From Lantana camara (lineage: Eukaryota > Streptophyta > Magnoliopsida > Lamiales > Verbenaceae): a stretch of DNA of 64,000 nt. Where the stretch lies: positions 91,427,001-91,491,000 of the forward strand of contig CM074861.1 of the NCBI GenBank assembly GCA_037501455.1, read 5' to 3'. The first letter of the stretch is position 1. Every line of letters begins with the position of its first letter. The notes beneath the pieces are model-generated. The model worked only from the letters and a program-made list of their open reading frames with translations, was not told the DNA's origin and made no database searches. Position numbers and translations under genes: made by a program. This document shows positions 34,641 to 46,086 of the stretch, in pieces.

Positions 34641-35930
34641 ACATGCTTCATGTGAACAGTAGTATAGTACTACACTTTTCTCTGTATATGCATAAAGCTT
34701 CAAAAGCAGAAGTCTGCTGTTCCGACTTCCATTCCCGTGACATAGCTCTGTTTTAAGTCTACACGAGTATGTCTACCAATTTACTATTTAGACATATTTA
34801 TATATTTTTTTTTGGGTGAAATTTAGACATATTTATATGAAACTATTAAATTGTTCCAAGAAAAGTGTGACCATTATATTCAACACCAGCAACAGAAGTT
34901 CACCACAAATGTTAATAATATCCTTAGCTACTATTTTTTTAGGAAACAATAATATCATTAGCTAACAAAACCAAGCATTTTAGTTTTCGTAATCACTTCA
35001 TATTCTATTTTATATAGTTATATACATTCCGAGAACAGAGTCGATACTTTGGGAACTGAATCGATTTTAAAAGCCAAAAAAAGGGTTAAACATACTTAAA
35101 ATTAAATACAACAACTGTTTTGTAAACTTCGAGTCAAATATCACATCAAATTAGATTCAAATTGGTATTTTCCATATTCATTTGTTCATTAGAATAACAC
35201 GAATTAGAATTCCTAGTATCACAATACGAGTAAACCCTAGCTAGCATATGCTTCCCTATCACCATCAAAACACGAATAAATTTCAAAAGCAAAGATTGTG
35301 TCCAACTCTTGGGTACCCCTTTCCACATATGATGCCTCTACAACACTTAACGAGCCACCAAAATTTCACCTTTACGGTCGCGTAAACTTACTACCACATG
35401 TAATTTCCGAACATCAACGGGCAACAAAGGTCATTATCGTATTCTTCTCCTATGTTAGTAATTTATAAACGCATCATGAGTCGAACATAAATGAAATAGT
35501 TCAATCAAATAACTTTAGGAATAATTACAATCTGCCCTAAGTAATAATTCCCTTCAATTTCCAGCAAGTATTGGACTGTGAGACTAGTTGAAATTGGACA
35601 AAGCCCAAGTTGAATTACCAACCCAAAACACCCCAGCCCCAGAATAAACTTTCTCACGTCTCTATGTGGAGCCCACCTCCAGGAAAAATTGAGCCATTTT
35701 AGGACAAAATTGAATTATTACCTTTTTCATTTGGCTAAGATTGAAACACTTGTCGAGTTGTGATTGGTGCAGGATCAGATATCCCCTACCCATTCAGCCC
35801 TTGTCTACAGTTGATACTCAGTAACCCCTCAACACAAAGAGTCTTAAAAGTTGTGGAAAACTGTTAACCTTCTCCATACAAATACAACAATTCCAATTCC
35901 TCAGTTAGAGAGAGAAATAGTGCACCGGGA
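34641..35930. other. Spacer and probable promoter region upstream of the CONSTANS-like gene
   Basis: No coding frame with recognisable domains. The last 150 bases (CTTCTCCATACAAATACAAC, GAGAGAGAAATAG) look like a plant leader. A TATA box cannot be placed with confidence. Confidence 0.45.
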
Positions 35931-35941
35931 ACACTGAAAAA

Positions 35942-37053
35942 ATGGGCGGCCAAACCTGGAGCTTGACGGCCAAGGTCTGCGACTCCTGCAAATCGGCGCC
36001 CGCCACCGTCTTCTGCGGCGCCGACACCGCCTTCCTCTGCGTCGGCTGCGACGCCAGGATCCACGCCGCCAACCGCCTCGCCTCCCGCCACGGCCGCGTC
36101 TGGGTCTGCGAGGTCTGCGAGCAGTCCCCCGCCGTCGTCACCTGCAAGGCCGACGCCGCCGCCCTATGCGAGGCCTGCGACCGCGACATACACTCGGCGA
36201 ATCCCCTCGCCCGCCGCCACGAGCGCCTCCCCGTCGTACACTTCTACGACGCTGCCTCCGCCGCGAAATCCTCCGCCTCCGCCGAAGAACAGGAAGTTTC
36301 CGAGGAGGAGGCCGAGGCCGCCTCCTGGCTCCTCCCCGGCCCCAACAGCAAACTCGACGAGGAAACCGAATCGCCTGAGTACAAATCCGCCGAGTATTTG
36401 TTCTCCGATATGGATCCCTACCTGGATCTGGACTTAATTTCCGGCGAGCAGAAACAGCACCACCTCGCCGCCAACGAGCAGAAGCATTACTCCTCCGACG
36501 GCGTCGTGCCGGAGCAGAACAAGAACGAATACGCCTCCGGCGGACCCTACCCCGGCCCCGTTGTTGACGGATTCCCGACTTATGAAGTGAACTACACCAC
36601 CGGATCTAAGCCATTTATGTACAACTTCACCTCACAATCCATAAGCCAAAGTGTACGTTTCCGAATACCGATCCCACGATTGAACACGATGATCATTCTC
36701 TTTAATTTTCACCCTATGACTAATATGTTTATCGATTACAGGTATCATCGTCGTCCCTGGATGTGGGAGTTGTGCCCGACCACACCGCCGCCATGGCCGA
36801 TGTTTCCGACGCATTCTCGAAGAACGAAGCCATCCCTGTCCCGGTTTCCGGCGTCGATAGAGAGGCCAGGGTTCTGAGGTACAGAGAGAAGAGGAAGAAC
36901 AGGAAGTTCGAGAAGACCATCAGGTATGCATCCCGAAAGGCTTATGCCGAAACCAGACCAAGAATCAAAGGGAGATTTGCCAAGCGCGCTGAGCTTGAGG
37001 TTGATTCCATGATTGCTGCTGATGCTTCTTATGGTGTTGTTCCATCTTTTTGA
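35942..37053 (+). CDS. COL: CONSTANS-like B-box/CCT transcription factor, two exons
   Basis: Exon 1 is 35942-36652, intron 36653-36741 (89 bases, GTACGT to TTACAG, phase 0) and exon 2 is 36742-37053; the product is 340 residues. CO-like proteins act in the nucleus in light, circadian and flowering-time control. Two B-boxes bind zinc: box 1 from C13 (CDSC, FCGAD, CVGCD, H41, H50) and box 2 from C56 (CEVC, CKAD, CEACD, H84). The acidic middle region has ASWLLPGP and [10 protein letters not shown]. After the intron come DVGVVPDH and the CCT domain at about 277-319 ([20 protein letters not shown], then [18 protein letters not shown]), which mediates DNA/NF-Y binding. Two B-boxes plus these middle motifs place it near Arabidopsis COL3/4/5 rather than CO itself. 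The ATG is the first in a good context. Reading through the intron gives a false 311-residue product. No defects are seen. Confidence 0.95.
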
Positions 37054-38586
37054 TCAATTAAGAAGCTAGATGTCTATACATCTTGTTTTTAACGCAAGAT
37101 GAAGATGATGATGAAGAATTTGTGTACTGTACATACTGTAGGCAGTGTTTTTGATATCCATGTATCATTAACCCTTTGATTTTGTGTTCATGTCTCTGTC
37201 TTTACGTATTAGTGTAATCAATTATCAATAAGTGTTTGTACCCCAGAAATTTTGTGCAATCTTGATTTATATTTGGTTGATGCTAATGGTTTTTGCAATT
37301 TAAGGAAATCAACACGATAATATGTACCATAACATGTGTTTTACATGTGTACTATTATCATATGATCATAGTTGTAATTTTGTTCGGAACTTGACTCGAC
37401 TAAATCGAGGTAACGAGAGAGGGAATGTTTTTCACTTGTTATTATAATTAGTTATTATAATTAGTTGAGTTAGATGGACTCGTTATGGCAATGTAATTAG
37501 GTAATATTGTGTTGTATAGTTCTGGACTTGCCTGAAACCCTTCTATAATTGTATGTTTTTTTTTTTTTTTTTTTTCTATAATTGTATGCTTGGTAGTATG
37601 GACTACGGAGAAAGAGGAATATGATATTAGTTGAAGATGTGTGCAATATTGATGAATAAATTAAGTGGGGCTTATAGCCTTCGTTTTCAACTGATTGAAT
37701 GATTCTGGTCCCCATAAGCATGGCAGCTACTCGAATGCCATGTGCACCTACCTCTCCTTAACTCCATTCTTTGACTATTCTCTCTTTCACGCACACATAT
37801 AATGCTTTATCTTTATTCTTCGTGGGCACTACCAAATCAATGTAAGAACGGAGAATATTTTATATTTGTGGTATCGTTGATTTAAAATTTAGAAAAATCG
37901 ATAAATAATTCCACTATAATATTAGATAGGTTCAATTGAGTTTGGTTTGGATGCATAAAACTAATTAAGTTATATAATTTGTAGTATAGCATAAATAGGT
38001 TTGTGCGTAAATGAGTAAATTGTGTATATAAAAAGTTAAAAAGCATGCAAGTGTTGTGGATAATGGTTTGGGCCACAGCGTATCAAATTCCGGAAGATGA
38101 TTGGTTGGCAGGATTTCCAGTTGTTGTGAACCACATGCTTTTGTGGGTCCCATATCATGGGTGGGTCCAATTTTCGATGTTGTGTGATATTAGGGGTGCA
38201 CAAGTATAATATAATAACTCTTTTGTCCTTGACCTCAATATCTTTTTAGTTCGAAAATCGAAATAGTTGTTGTATGATAGAGACTTAACCTATGCCTTGT
38301 TATATTGTATTTCAGAACAAAATTTATATATATGCCTTTTTAGTTTTTTATAGTACTAGTATAATATAATATTTTACGATCCGTGTTGTGCAAATAATTA
38401 TTATGTTATGTTATGTTACTATAATTTATGATATTTATTAACAATTGAAATTTAAAATTATTATTTCCTTTGATTAGTCTGCCAATAAATTTGTCTTGGA
38501 TTTAGGTTGAAAGTTCAAAATTCTAAATTCTAAATATTAGTTAATGACAGCTGACCTAATTGAATATGAAAATTTGTCATAAATGT
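37054..38586. other. 3' region of the COL gene and intergenic spacer
   Basis: Possible polyadenylation signals (TCAATAAG near 37225) follow the COL stop. The rest is AT-rich, with a poly-T tract at 37557-37575 and no coding frame of interest. Confidence 0.5.
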
Positions 38587-38743
38587 TGTTTTAACATAGT
38601 CATTTAGGGAAGAAAGATTTTGCCTATTATTTATGGTTGATAATTGCATACAAATTATACCGGAGACCCTTTACATAATTCGTTAATTAGGGAGCGAATA
38701 TCTTTTTCGTATACAATCGTATTTCGTAACACTCTCCCTCAAG

Positions 38744-40280
38744 TTAAGTAATGAAATCACCAATACTTAACTTGTCTAGTATCGTCTGAAATATCTGCCT
38801 GGTAAATACCTTAATCAGGATGTCTGCTAGTTGTTCCTCCGATCCGAAGAAGGGAAGCTGGATAGTGTCATTTTCCAATTTCTCTTTTATGAAGGGTCGA
38901 TCGACTTCGACGTGTTTCGTTCTGTCATGCTGCACAGGGTTCTCCGAGATGTTGATCACGGCTTTGTTGTCGCACTTTAGCTGGCCCGAGTAGGGGTGTG
39001 CATGGTTCGGTTTTTCGACCGAACCGAAGTTTCGGTTCGGTTAACCGAAATTTGGGTTTTCAAAAAACCTAAACCGAATTTTAGAAATTAAAAAAAAAAA
39101 AGAAAAGAAAGAAAAGTCTGATTTGTGGTTCTCCACTCATACTCACGATGCAGGAATCCAGAATAATGGCAAGAACCCAACCAAAACATGGTTGCTTCTC
39201 TTTGACATCCGTTTACATAGTATCAAAAAAGTTAAAGAAATATCTATGCACTTTCAAACATAAAACATAAAAAAAAAAAAGTAAAATCTGGCAAGCCCAA
39301 ACCCAAAAATTAAAGCACAGAAGGGAGGGGATCTGTGGGGTGCCGCCGCTGTGAGGAGTAGACGGATATGTGTGGTTTCGCCGTAGCGTGCCGAAGAAGG
39401 GAGGAGAAGGCGGATGAACTGCTGGGTTTTTCTGTGAGGAGGTAAGTGCTATTCATGGTTCTATGAGGAGGTAAGTGAGAAGGAAAAGATCTCACCTTAG
39501 AGACACGGACGCCTGACGGGTTGAGTGGCGTTGCCGACGCTGCATGGCGATGCGGTGTCTGGAGTAGAGAATTGGGAAAGCTAGGGCTTTTCTATTTTCA
39601 GATTTGGGGATGGGAGAAATTGCGTAAATGTGTGATTAAGAGTGCTTGAATATCTAACGTTTTCTCCAAACGTTTAATTCTCAAATACATTTTTATTTAC
39701 ATATAAATAAATTAATATATATAGTTTCGGTTTTCGGTTCGGTTCGGTTTAACCGGCTAACCGAACCGAAAAAATAAAAAAACCAAAATTTTAAAAAGGG
39801 CAAATCGAAAACCGAACCGAAACATGTTCGTCCGGTTCGGTTTTCGATCGGTTCGGTTATTCGGTTTTCGGTTATTTTGAACACCCCTAGGCCCGGGCCT
39901 CGTGGAGCCATACCGATCTCAATCATAAGTTTTCTCTGCCAGATGATCTCCGTTAAAGCCTTCGAAATGCCTCGAAATTCTACCTCAGTGCTGGAGAGAG
40001 CTACCACTGTTTGTTTTTTACTCCTCCAAGTTACCACATTCCCCCGACCAACGTAAAGAATCCCGAGGTGGATCTCCTGTCATTCGGGTTTTCTGCCCAG
40101 TCTGCATCTATGTATGCCTCAATATCTAAATGACCATGTCTGCTAAACATGATCCCGTTTCCTAAGAACCCTTCAAGTACCATATTATTCTCATTACTGC
40201 CTCCATGTGGTCCTTCTTAGGTTGGTGCATAAATTGACTGACTATCCTCACAACATAGGCAATGTCGGGATAGTGTCCTT
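38744..40280 (-). pseudogene. Copia RT end and RNase H pseudogene, split by a MITE
   Basis: From right to left on the - strand: [38 protein letters not shown] (RNase H), IIWQRKLMIEIGMAP, then the MITE, then ENPVQHDRTKHVEVDRPFIK and a stop near 38744. Frameshifts occur near 40050. Removing the 899-bp MITE plus one copy of its target duplication restores the expected order of RNase H motifs. Confidence 0.75.
38991..39889. mobile_element. hAT-type MITE inside the copia fragment
   Basis: Ends TAGGGGTGTGCA and TTGAACACCCCTA form imperfect inverted repeats. The flanks GGCCCGAG (38983-38990) and GGCCCGGG (39890-39897) are an 8-bp target duplication with one mismatch. The subterminal parts are rich in TTCGGTTCGGTT / AACCGAACCGAA words. 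The 899-bp interior encodes no transposase. Confidence 0.85.
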
Positions 40281-40285
40281 GGTTG

Positions 40286-42979
40286 GAGTAACAAAGCAAA
40301 GATCACCGCTGCTAACTTGAGATCGTGAGTGGGATAATTCTGTTCATGCTCCTTCAACTTCCTAGAGGTGTAGGCAATCACCTTTTCATTTTGCATCAAC
40401 ACACAATCCAAGCCTTCTTTCGAGGCATCCGTATACACTGTATATCCTTCGGTACCTTCGAGAAGTGCTAACACTGGTGCAATCGTTAACTTCTCCTTTA
40501 AGAGTTGGAAGCTCGCCTCACATGCCTCATCCCACTCAAATGTAACCTCTCTTATAGTCAATCGGGTCAAAGGGGTAGCAATCTTCGAAAAGTCCTCCAT
40601 GAATCTTCGATAATAACCTGCCAGACCCAAGAAACTTCTTACTTCTGAGGCATTCTTCAGACTTTGCCACTGGAGAACTGTCTCAATCTTCGAAGGATCT
40701 ATTTCTAGACCTTTACTCGAGATAATGTGGCCTAGAAAAGTTACCCGGTCAATCCAGAATTCACACTTACTGAACTTAGCATACAATCGATGTTCCCTTA
40801 AAGTAACCAACACCACTCTAAGATGTCGAGCATGATCTTTCGGAGTTCTTGAGTACACTAGAATATCATCTATGAAGATCACCATAAACTTATCGAGGTA
40901 CGAACGAAAAATTCTGTGCATCATATCCATGAAAGCTGCTGGGGCATTAGTCAATCCAAACGACATCACTACAAACTCATAATGCCCATACAGGGTGTTG
41001 AATCCCGTCTTCGGAATATCCTCTTCCCGGATTTTCATCTGATAGTATCCTTGTCTCAAATCCAACTTTGAATACACCCCTGAACCTTGCAAAAGATCAA
41101 ACAAATCTTCTATGTGGGGTAAAGGATACTTGTTCTTCACAGTCATCTGATTCAACTCTCGGTAATCGATGCACATTCTCAAAGTCCCATCCTTCTTCTT
41201 GACAAAGAGAACCGGTGCACCTCAAGGTGAAGAACTCGGTCGGATATACCCAATCTTGAGAAGTTCTTTAAGCTGAATCTTCAACTCTTTCAGCCCGGCA
41301 GGAGCTATACGGTAGGGAGTCTTAGAATACGGCTCTGCTCCTGGTTACAAATCTATCACGAACTCGATCTCCCGATCTGGAGATAAGGAACCCAGATTCT
41401 CAGGGAAAACGACGGGGTAGTCCTTCACAAATGCAGTCTCCTCAAACCGTGCTTGATCCTTCGACTTATTGAGGAGGTAAACAATGTATCCCGTGGCTCC
41501 ATCTTTCACTAACTTGTGAGCTTCTGTGAAAGACAAGAGTGGTACGGTCTTCGAACCAATACCCACTATCACTTCTTCACCCAAACGAATCTTCTTAGAA
41601 AAAAATCAACCACGGCCCGGTGCCTGAACAACCAATCCATTCCCAGAATAACTCCATACTTTCTCATCGGCATTACAATGTAATCCGTGGGGTAGCCTCT
41701 GCCTTCCAAACTCACCAAACATTCCTGAACAACCCAATATGTCTCAAGACTTCCCCCGAGAGGGGAACTAACCACATAACAAGAATTTATAGAAGTAATA
41801 GGCAAGCACAGCGTAGCAGCAAGTCCACACGAAATAAAGGAATGCGTGGCACCAGGATCAAAGAGTGCATGTATGTTCATGTTATGAATGCATATGGTAC
41901 CTTCCATGACCGCGGTGGGATCTGCTCCTCGCCCTCAAGGGCATAGCCACGTGCTTGTATCATAGGCGTCGGTGCTCTAGATTGATAGCCAGGAATCTTA
42001 TCTAGACAAGCATTGGTCATATGGTTCCCCTTCCCGCATAAGAGGCGTAGACCCAACCTCTTTCGGTAATTGAGATAAATGTGGGTTGGTCCTCCACAAA
42101 AGGTGCATTGTGGTTTATCCTTTTGGGGCCCAGATGGAGATGGTAAAGCTAGCGGTGCCTGTGGAGCGGACCCTGTAGTACGGGGCTTCTTATTCGGGCC
42201 TTTAACTGGTGGAACTGAATAATTGATAGGTTTCTTGCCCAGATTTAATCCTGTTCCCAATCCTGATCCTTGCCCGGAGCGATGAGTAATCCTCCTGCTT
42301 ACGACTCCATCTTCAACCTTCAAGGCCTTAGAAGTTGTCTTCACCCAAGTGCTAGTATTAATGGCCTCATAGTTGTCTGAATATCAGGCCTAAGTCCTTG
42401 GACAAATTGCATAGCCTTGTAAGCATCATCACTAGCGATGTTTGGAGCATAACGAACCAACTGATCAAATTCAGATTTATATTCTGACACAGTCCTGTTC
42501 CCTTGTTTCAATTCCATGAATTCCTTCAATCTCCTAGATCTTGAAGACGCTGGAATAAATTTATTCTTGAACTCCCGGACCAAAACATCCCAATCTACTA
42601 CTTCCCCGGTGACATCTAAGCGAATCTTGGCAGTTTCCCACCATGAGAAGACCTGTCCTTGTAATAAAGCAATAGTGCACCTAGCTTTCTCTTGAGAACC
42701 ACAAGAAATAAGCTCCCATGTCCTCTCGATCTCTTTAAGCCACTGCTCGGCTTGTATATCTTTACCAGAATAGAATTTAGGGGGATTCTGATTTCTGAAT
42801 TCCCAGTAGCCGCTGTAATTCCTCCCTCTTATACTCCCACATGTGCCGGTGCAGGTGGTGGTACCGGTGGAACATAATCTCGAAGCCTTTGATCAATAAT
42901 ATTAATCACCGAATTAACAAAAGCCTCAGCCTGTGGTGGTTGTTGTGGCTATTGTTGTTGTAGCACCCGGAACGCCGAG
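40286..42979 (-). pseudogene. Del/Tekay-type gypsy gag-pol fragment
   Basis: Read on the - strand: the gag N-terminal part (PQQPPQAEAFVNSVINIIDQ, about 42930), gag core (VREFKNKFIPASSRSRRLKE, 42583-42341), a zinc knuckle remnant (CTFCGGPTHIYLNYRKR, the final Cys lost), protease with LFDPGATHSFIS (DPG for DSG), then reverse transcriptase at 41182-40290. The RT has [22 protein letters not shown] (catalytic FIDD), [15 protein letters not shown] and the start of RNase H ([14 protein letters not shown]). Stops and shifts occur near 42850, 42340, 41600, 41340 and 41200. It is cut at both ends: by the copia fragment near 40285 (in RNase H) and by the large copia LTR at 42980. No LTR of its own remains. 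Confidence 0.85.
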
Positions 42980-44932
42980 TGTTAGGAATAGTGCCCTAGA
43001 AAGCCGATTGTATATCCGCTTTGTGCTTTTCCTTATTGTAATCACAGACAATCTTTGAATGAAATAACGAATTGAGGCAACACTTCTTTATATGCTCTTG
43101 TTTGGTATGCGTTTACTTTAGTTGTGCAAGTATGAGAACTCCCCTAATCCTGATGACTTTAGGACTCTACCATTTAGGTGAAATGGTTCATGAAACGAGC
43201 CCTATATCACATAAGTCATGATTAGTAAAATGCTCCAAGCCGATGAGTCCTACAGACAGTGGGAGTGTCAACCTGACTCCTCTAAGGCTTGGTTGTGGGA
43301 TCACACCCTTAAGAAGGACCACCTTGTTTCATGGAGGTGCAAAGTGTATAGTTGATAAGTGCGTGATACATGAGGGTGCTTACTTCAATAAGTAAGTTCA
43401 CTGAGGTGCCCCGTGTGAGAACATTCCTAAATGGGAAAGGAAGTTTCTATTTCAGGAAATGGAAACTTCCAGATTAGGAAATATCTCACGAGTCATTGAT
43501 GTGATTAATTGATCCTTAGACTTGAGGTTCCTTGTCACTTTATGAGTTAACTCTGTAGTCTTAGGTATAAGCTTTAAAGGGTGTCACCTTAGACAACTGA
43601 TTCAAGGCTTATGTTGGGGCTGCACAAGTGATTCATGAAAGAGAATGAGAATCAAGAAAGGACCTACTCTTGCATTTGTAAGGTGATCTCTTATTGTGTA
43701 AGTCATTCATATGCCATATGGAGTCCTTGGCCAAGGCAGTAGATCAAGACATCAAGAAAAGGGTTTCTTGGATTGAGATCAAATGGATATGAAATACACT
43801 TAGCTTTAAGACTGGATTATTAGGGTTCTGATTATTCCCTTGCCCTAGATCTTGGTTGAGAGATAGTAAGTAGGAGGATTGTATCTCACATGAATCAATG
43901 ACTTAAAGGTTCTGTCGAATCCGAACATTCCAATTCAGCTAGGGGTTAAACACCTGTTGCTAGACTATGGTCGTTTAATCTGTGGACTGATTAATTAATT
44001 AGTGAATTAATTAATTAGGGTCACTGCTAATTGAATTGAGAACCTAAAGGGTCACACATAACAACTTGGTTACATGAGTTGAGGCTTTAAAATGATTAAA
44101 CGAGTTAATCGGGCCTAGAGGGTTCCACACGTGTGAAATCACACATGTGGGTCATGTGACTGGGACACGTGTCATTATGACACGTGTCCCACACGTGTAA
44201 ATATATATATTGTATATATATATTAAATAATTAAATGTGTTAATTATTTAATAGACTTTGGTTTAATTTTGAATTAAAAAGAAAGTCTTATTTTGGAAAA
44301 AAATAATCTAGTTAATTAATTATGAATTAATTAATTAGATAAAATAAGTTATTTATTTATTAATAAATAAATTATAATATTATCCAAAAGGGTTTGGATA
44401 TTTTAGCTCTCTTAAAAGTTGATTTGAATTAGAATTCAAAGTCAAAGTTCAAAATTACTTGATGATCAAGTAATAGGAGAGAGGGACCAAAATCCTTAGC
44501 CCATAAGGACTAGGGTTTCGGCCACCCCTCCCCAAGTATATATAGGGGAGCTCGAGCTCCCCTTGAGACTAATTGATTGATTTCTTTTGGTTGATGTGTT
44601 GAACACCATCCTTTCTCCAAGATAAAATAAACCCTAGGTTAATCCTAAACACTAACTAGAGAACTAGCATCCTTACTAGTTCGATTGTAGTCAAGTTGGT
44701 GGACTATCTCTAGAGAGCTTCAAGTTAGAAGTTTGAAGATTCGAGCTTTACCAAGGAGAGGGGATCAAGACGCGAGAAGAGCGTTCTTGGGTGGCTTGAA
44801 ACGCTTCAAGAAAGAATAAAAGAAAAGTAAGTTTCTTATCTCTACGAATTTGGATACACGATTGCGAGTCCAAGGTCCTTTTGTTGGAAAATTTTTAAAT
44901 TTCCGCTGCTTTCTGATTCGTGTTTTCCAACG
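42980..44932 (+). repeat. 5' LTR of the large copia element
   Basis: Starts TGTTAGGAATAGTGCCC and ends TGTTTTCCAACG (the other LTR ends CCAACA). It contains an ACACGTGT-rich segment (44127-44200) and CAAGTATATATAGGGGAGC (about 44533), a likely TATA region. Confidence 0.88.
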
Positions 44933-44934
44933 AG

Positions 44935-44948
44935 TGGTATCAGAGCCA
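44935..44948 (+). other. Primer-binding site of the large copia element
   Basis: TGGTATCAGAGCCA, complementary to initiator tRNA-Met, lies just inside the 5' LTR. Confidence 0.85.
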
Positions 44949-46086
44949 CCTCGTTAATCGTGTTTCTGATTCGTCTCAATTATACTGAATTTGGTAGAAA
45001 TTCTTAGTCTTGATGCGATTGAGTATTTGTAATTGTTTTAGAAAGCCTGAATTACGAAACTGTATTTTTTCCTGAAAGTTTCTGAAAATTGGTTTTTGCA
45101 AAATTTAATTTTTGAAAAGTATTTTAGATTTGGAATTGTATAAACTGTTTTTGGATTTCTTGGATTGGTTTTGGTTTTGAACGAAAACACGAAACGAAAA
45201 GCCTGGATTACGAACAAGCGAAACCCCGCGCGCCGCCGCCCGCCTGTCCTAGGCGCGCGCAGGCCCCAGCGCCTACTCCCTCCCGCAACCGCGCGGGAGG
45301 CGTTCCGGGACCCGCCCGCAAGCCTCACTCGCGCGGCCTTAGCCGCGCGCTGTGTGCGCACACCGCATGCGTGCGGTCTTCTTCGCGTACGGGCCCCGTT
45401 TTTCCTTCGTAATCCGTTTTCGTATTTCGTGCAATCCAGTCCCAATTTTTATTTTAATTTTAAATTTTTATTTTTGAATATTTATTTTAATTTTTGATTA
45501 AAACTTAAAATTGGGATTTTTGAGAAATAGAAACGGTTTATATTTTGGGAAAATACATCTTTGATAAAATTATTAATTTTAAGAAATTAATTGGAATTTT
45601 ATTTGTTTTTGTTAATTTGGGATTTATTGAAAACTTTTATAAACAAGACTCGCATCAAGTCGTGTTTTAAGTAATTAGGACTTGAAACGGGAATTTTAAT
45701 TTATTGGCTAAATTTAAATTCTCGCAAGAGCATGTTAGGTGATCATGGGTTTAGACTTATGTATGGTTTTAATTTATGCACATGGATGGTTTAAATTGGG
45801 GTTGGAGCCCTATAGTTGCGTTTTTTCAATTGAGGTTGGAGCCTCACTTATGTGCGTACTGTTATGTGATTTATTATGTGGCTTTCCATATTATTGTTTT
45901 TGAGGCCGGGGTATGCCCCGTGTAATTGTCTAAGGCCAATATGAAGATTGAGCCTTATTAATTTATGTCTTTTTCTTTTAATTGTAATTTGAGAGTAGAG
46001 ATAGGTGGTGAGGTTTTATTTTCATTTTGGAGACAATGCACCCATGGAGTAAGATGGACCACATTCAAGTAACAAGGAGGCCATAA
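44949..46086 (+). other. Leader region of the copia element, gag and protease missing
   Basis: No gag, zinc knuckle or protease can be read. A strongly GC-rich patch (45225-45410, with CGCGCGCCGCCGCC and repeated GCGCGC words) lies in otherwise T-rich sequence. Conserved coding sequence begins only at the integrase near 46087. Confidence 0.6.

Larger units (their letters stand above)
38587..40285 (-). mobile_element. 3' fragment of a Ty1/copia element
   Basis: On the - strand: the end of RT/RNase H, the polypurine tract TTGAGGGAGAG and a 145-bp LTR (38587-38731, TGTTACG to TTAAAACA). The interior is interrupted by a hAT MITE at 38991-39889. The 5' part of the element is missing: at about 40275-40290 copia sequence ([19 protein letters not shown]) abuts the gypsy fragment in mid-domain. 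The family is related to the copia element at 54696-59710 and closest to the LTR piece at 54480-54655. Confidence 0.8.

Noticed and set aside
36653..36741. Reading straight through the COL intron to give a 311-residue protein
   Set aside because: The read-through frame loses the CCT domain. Splicing GTACGT to TTACAG restores DVGVVPDH and a complete CCT domain in frame.
42961..42979. TGTAGCACCCGG before the copia LTR as the inverted end of a gypsy LTR
   Set aside because: It resembles the complement of GTGCTACA but lies in reading frame with the gag fragment to its left, so coding sequence is the better explanation.
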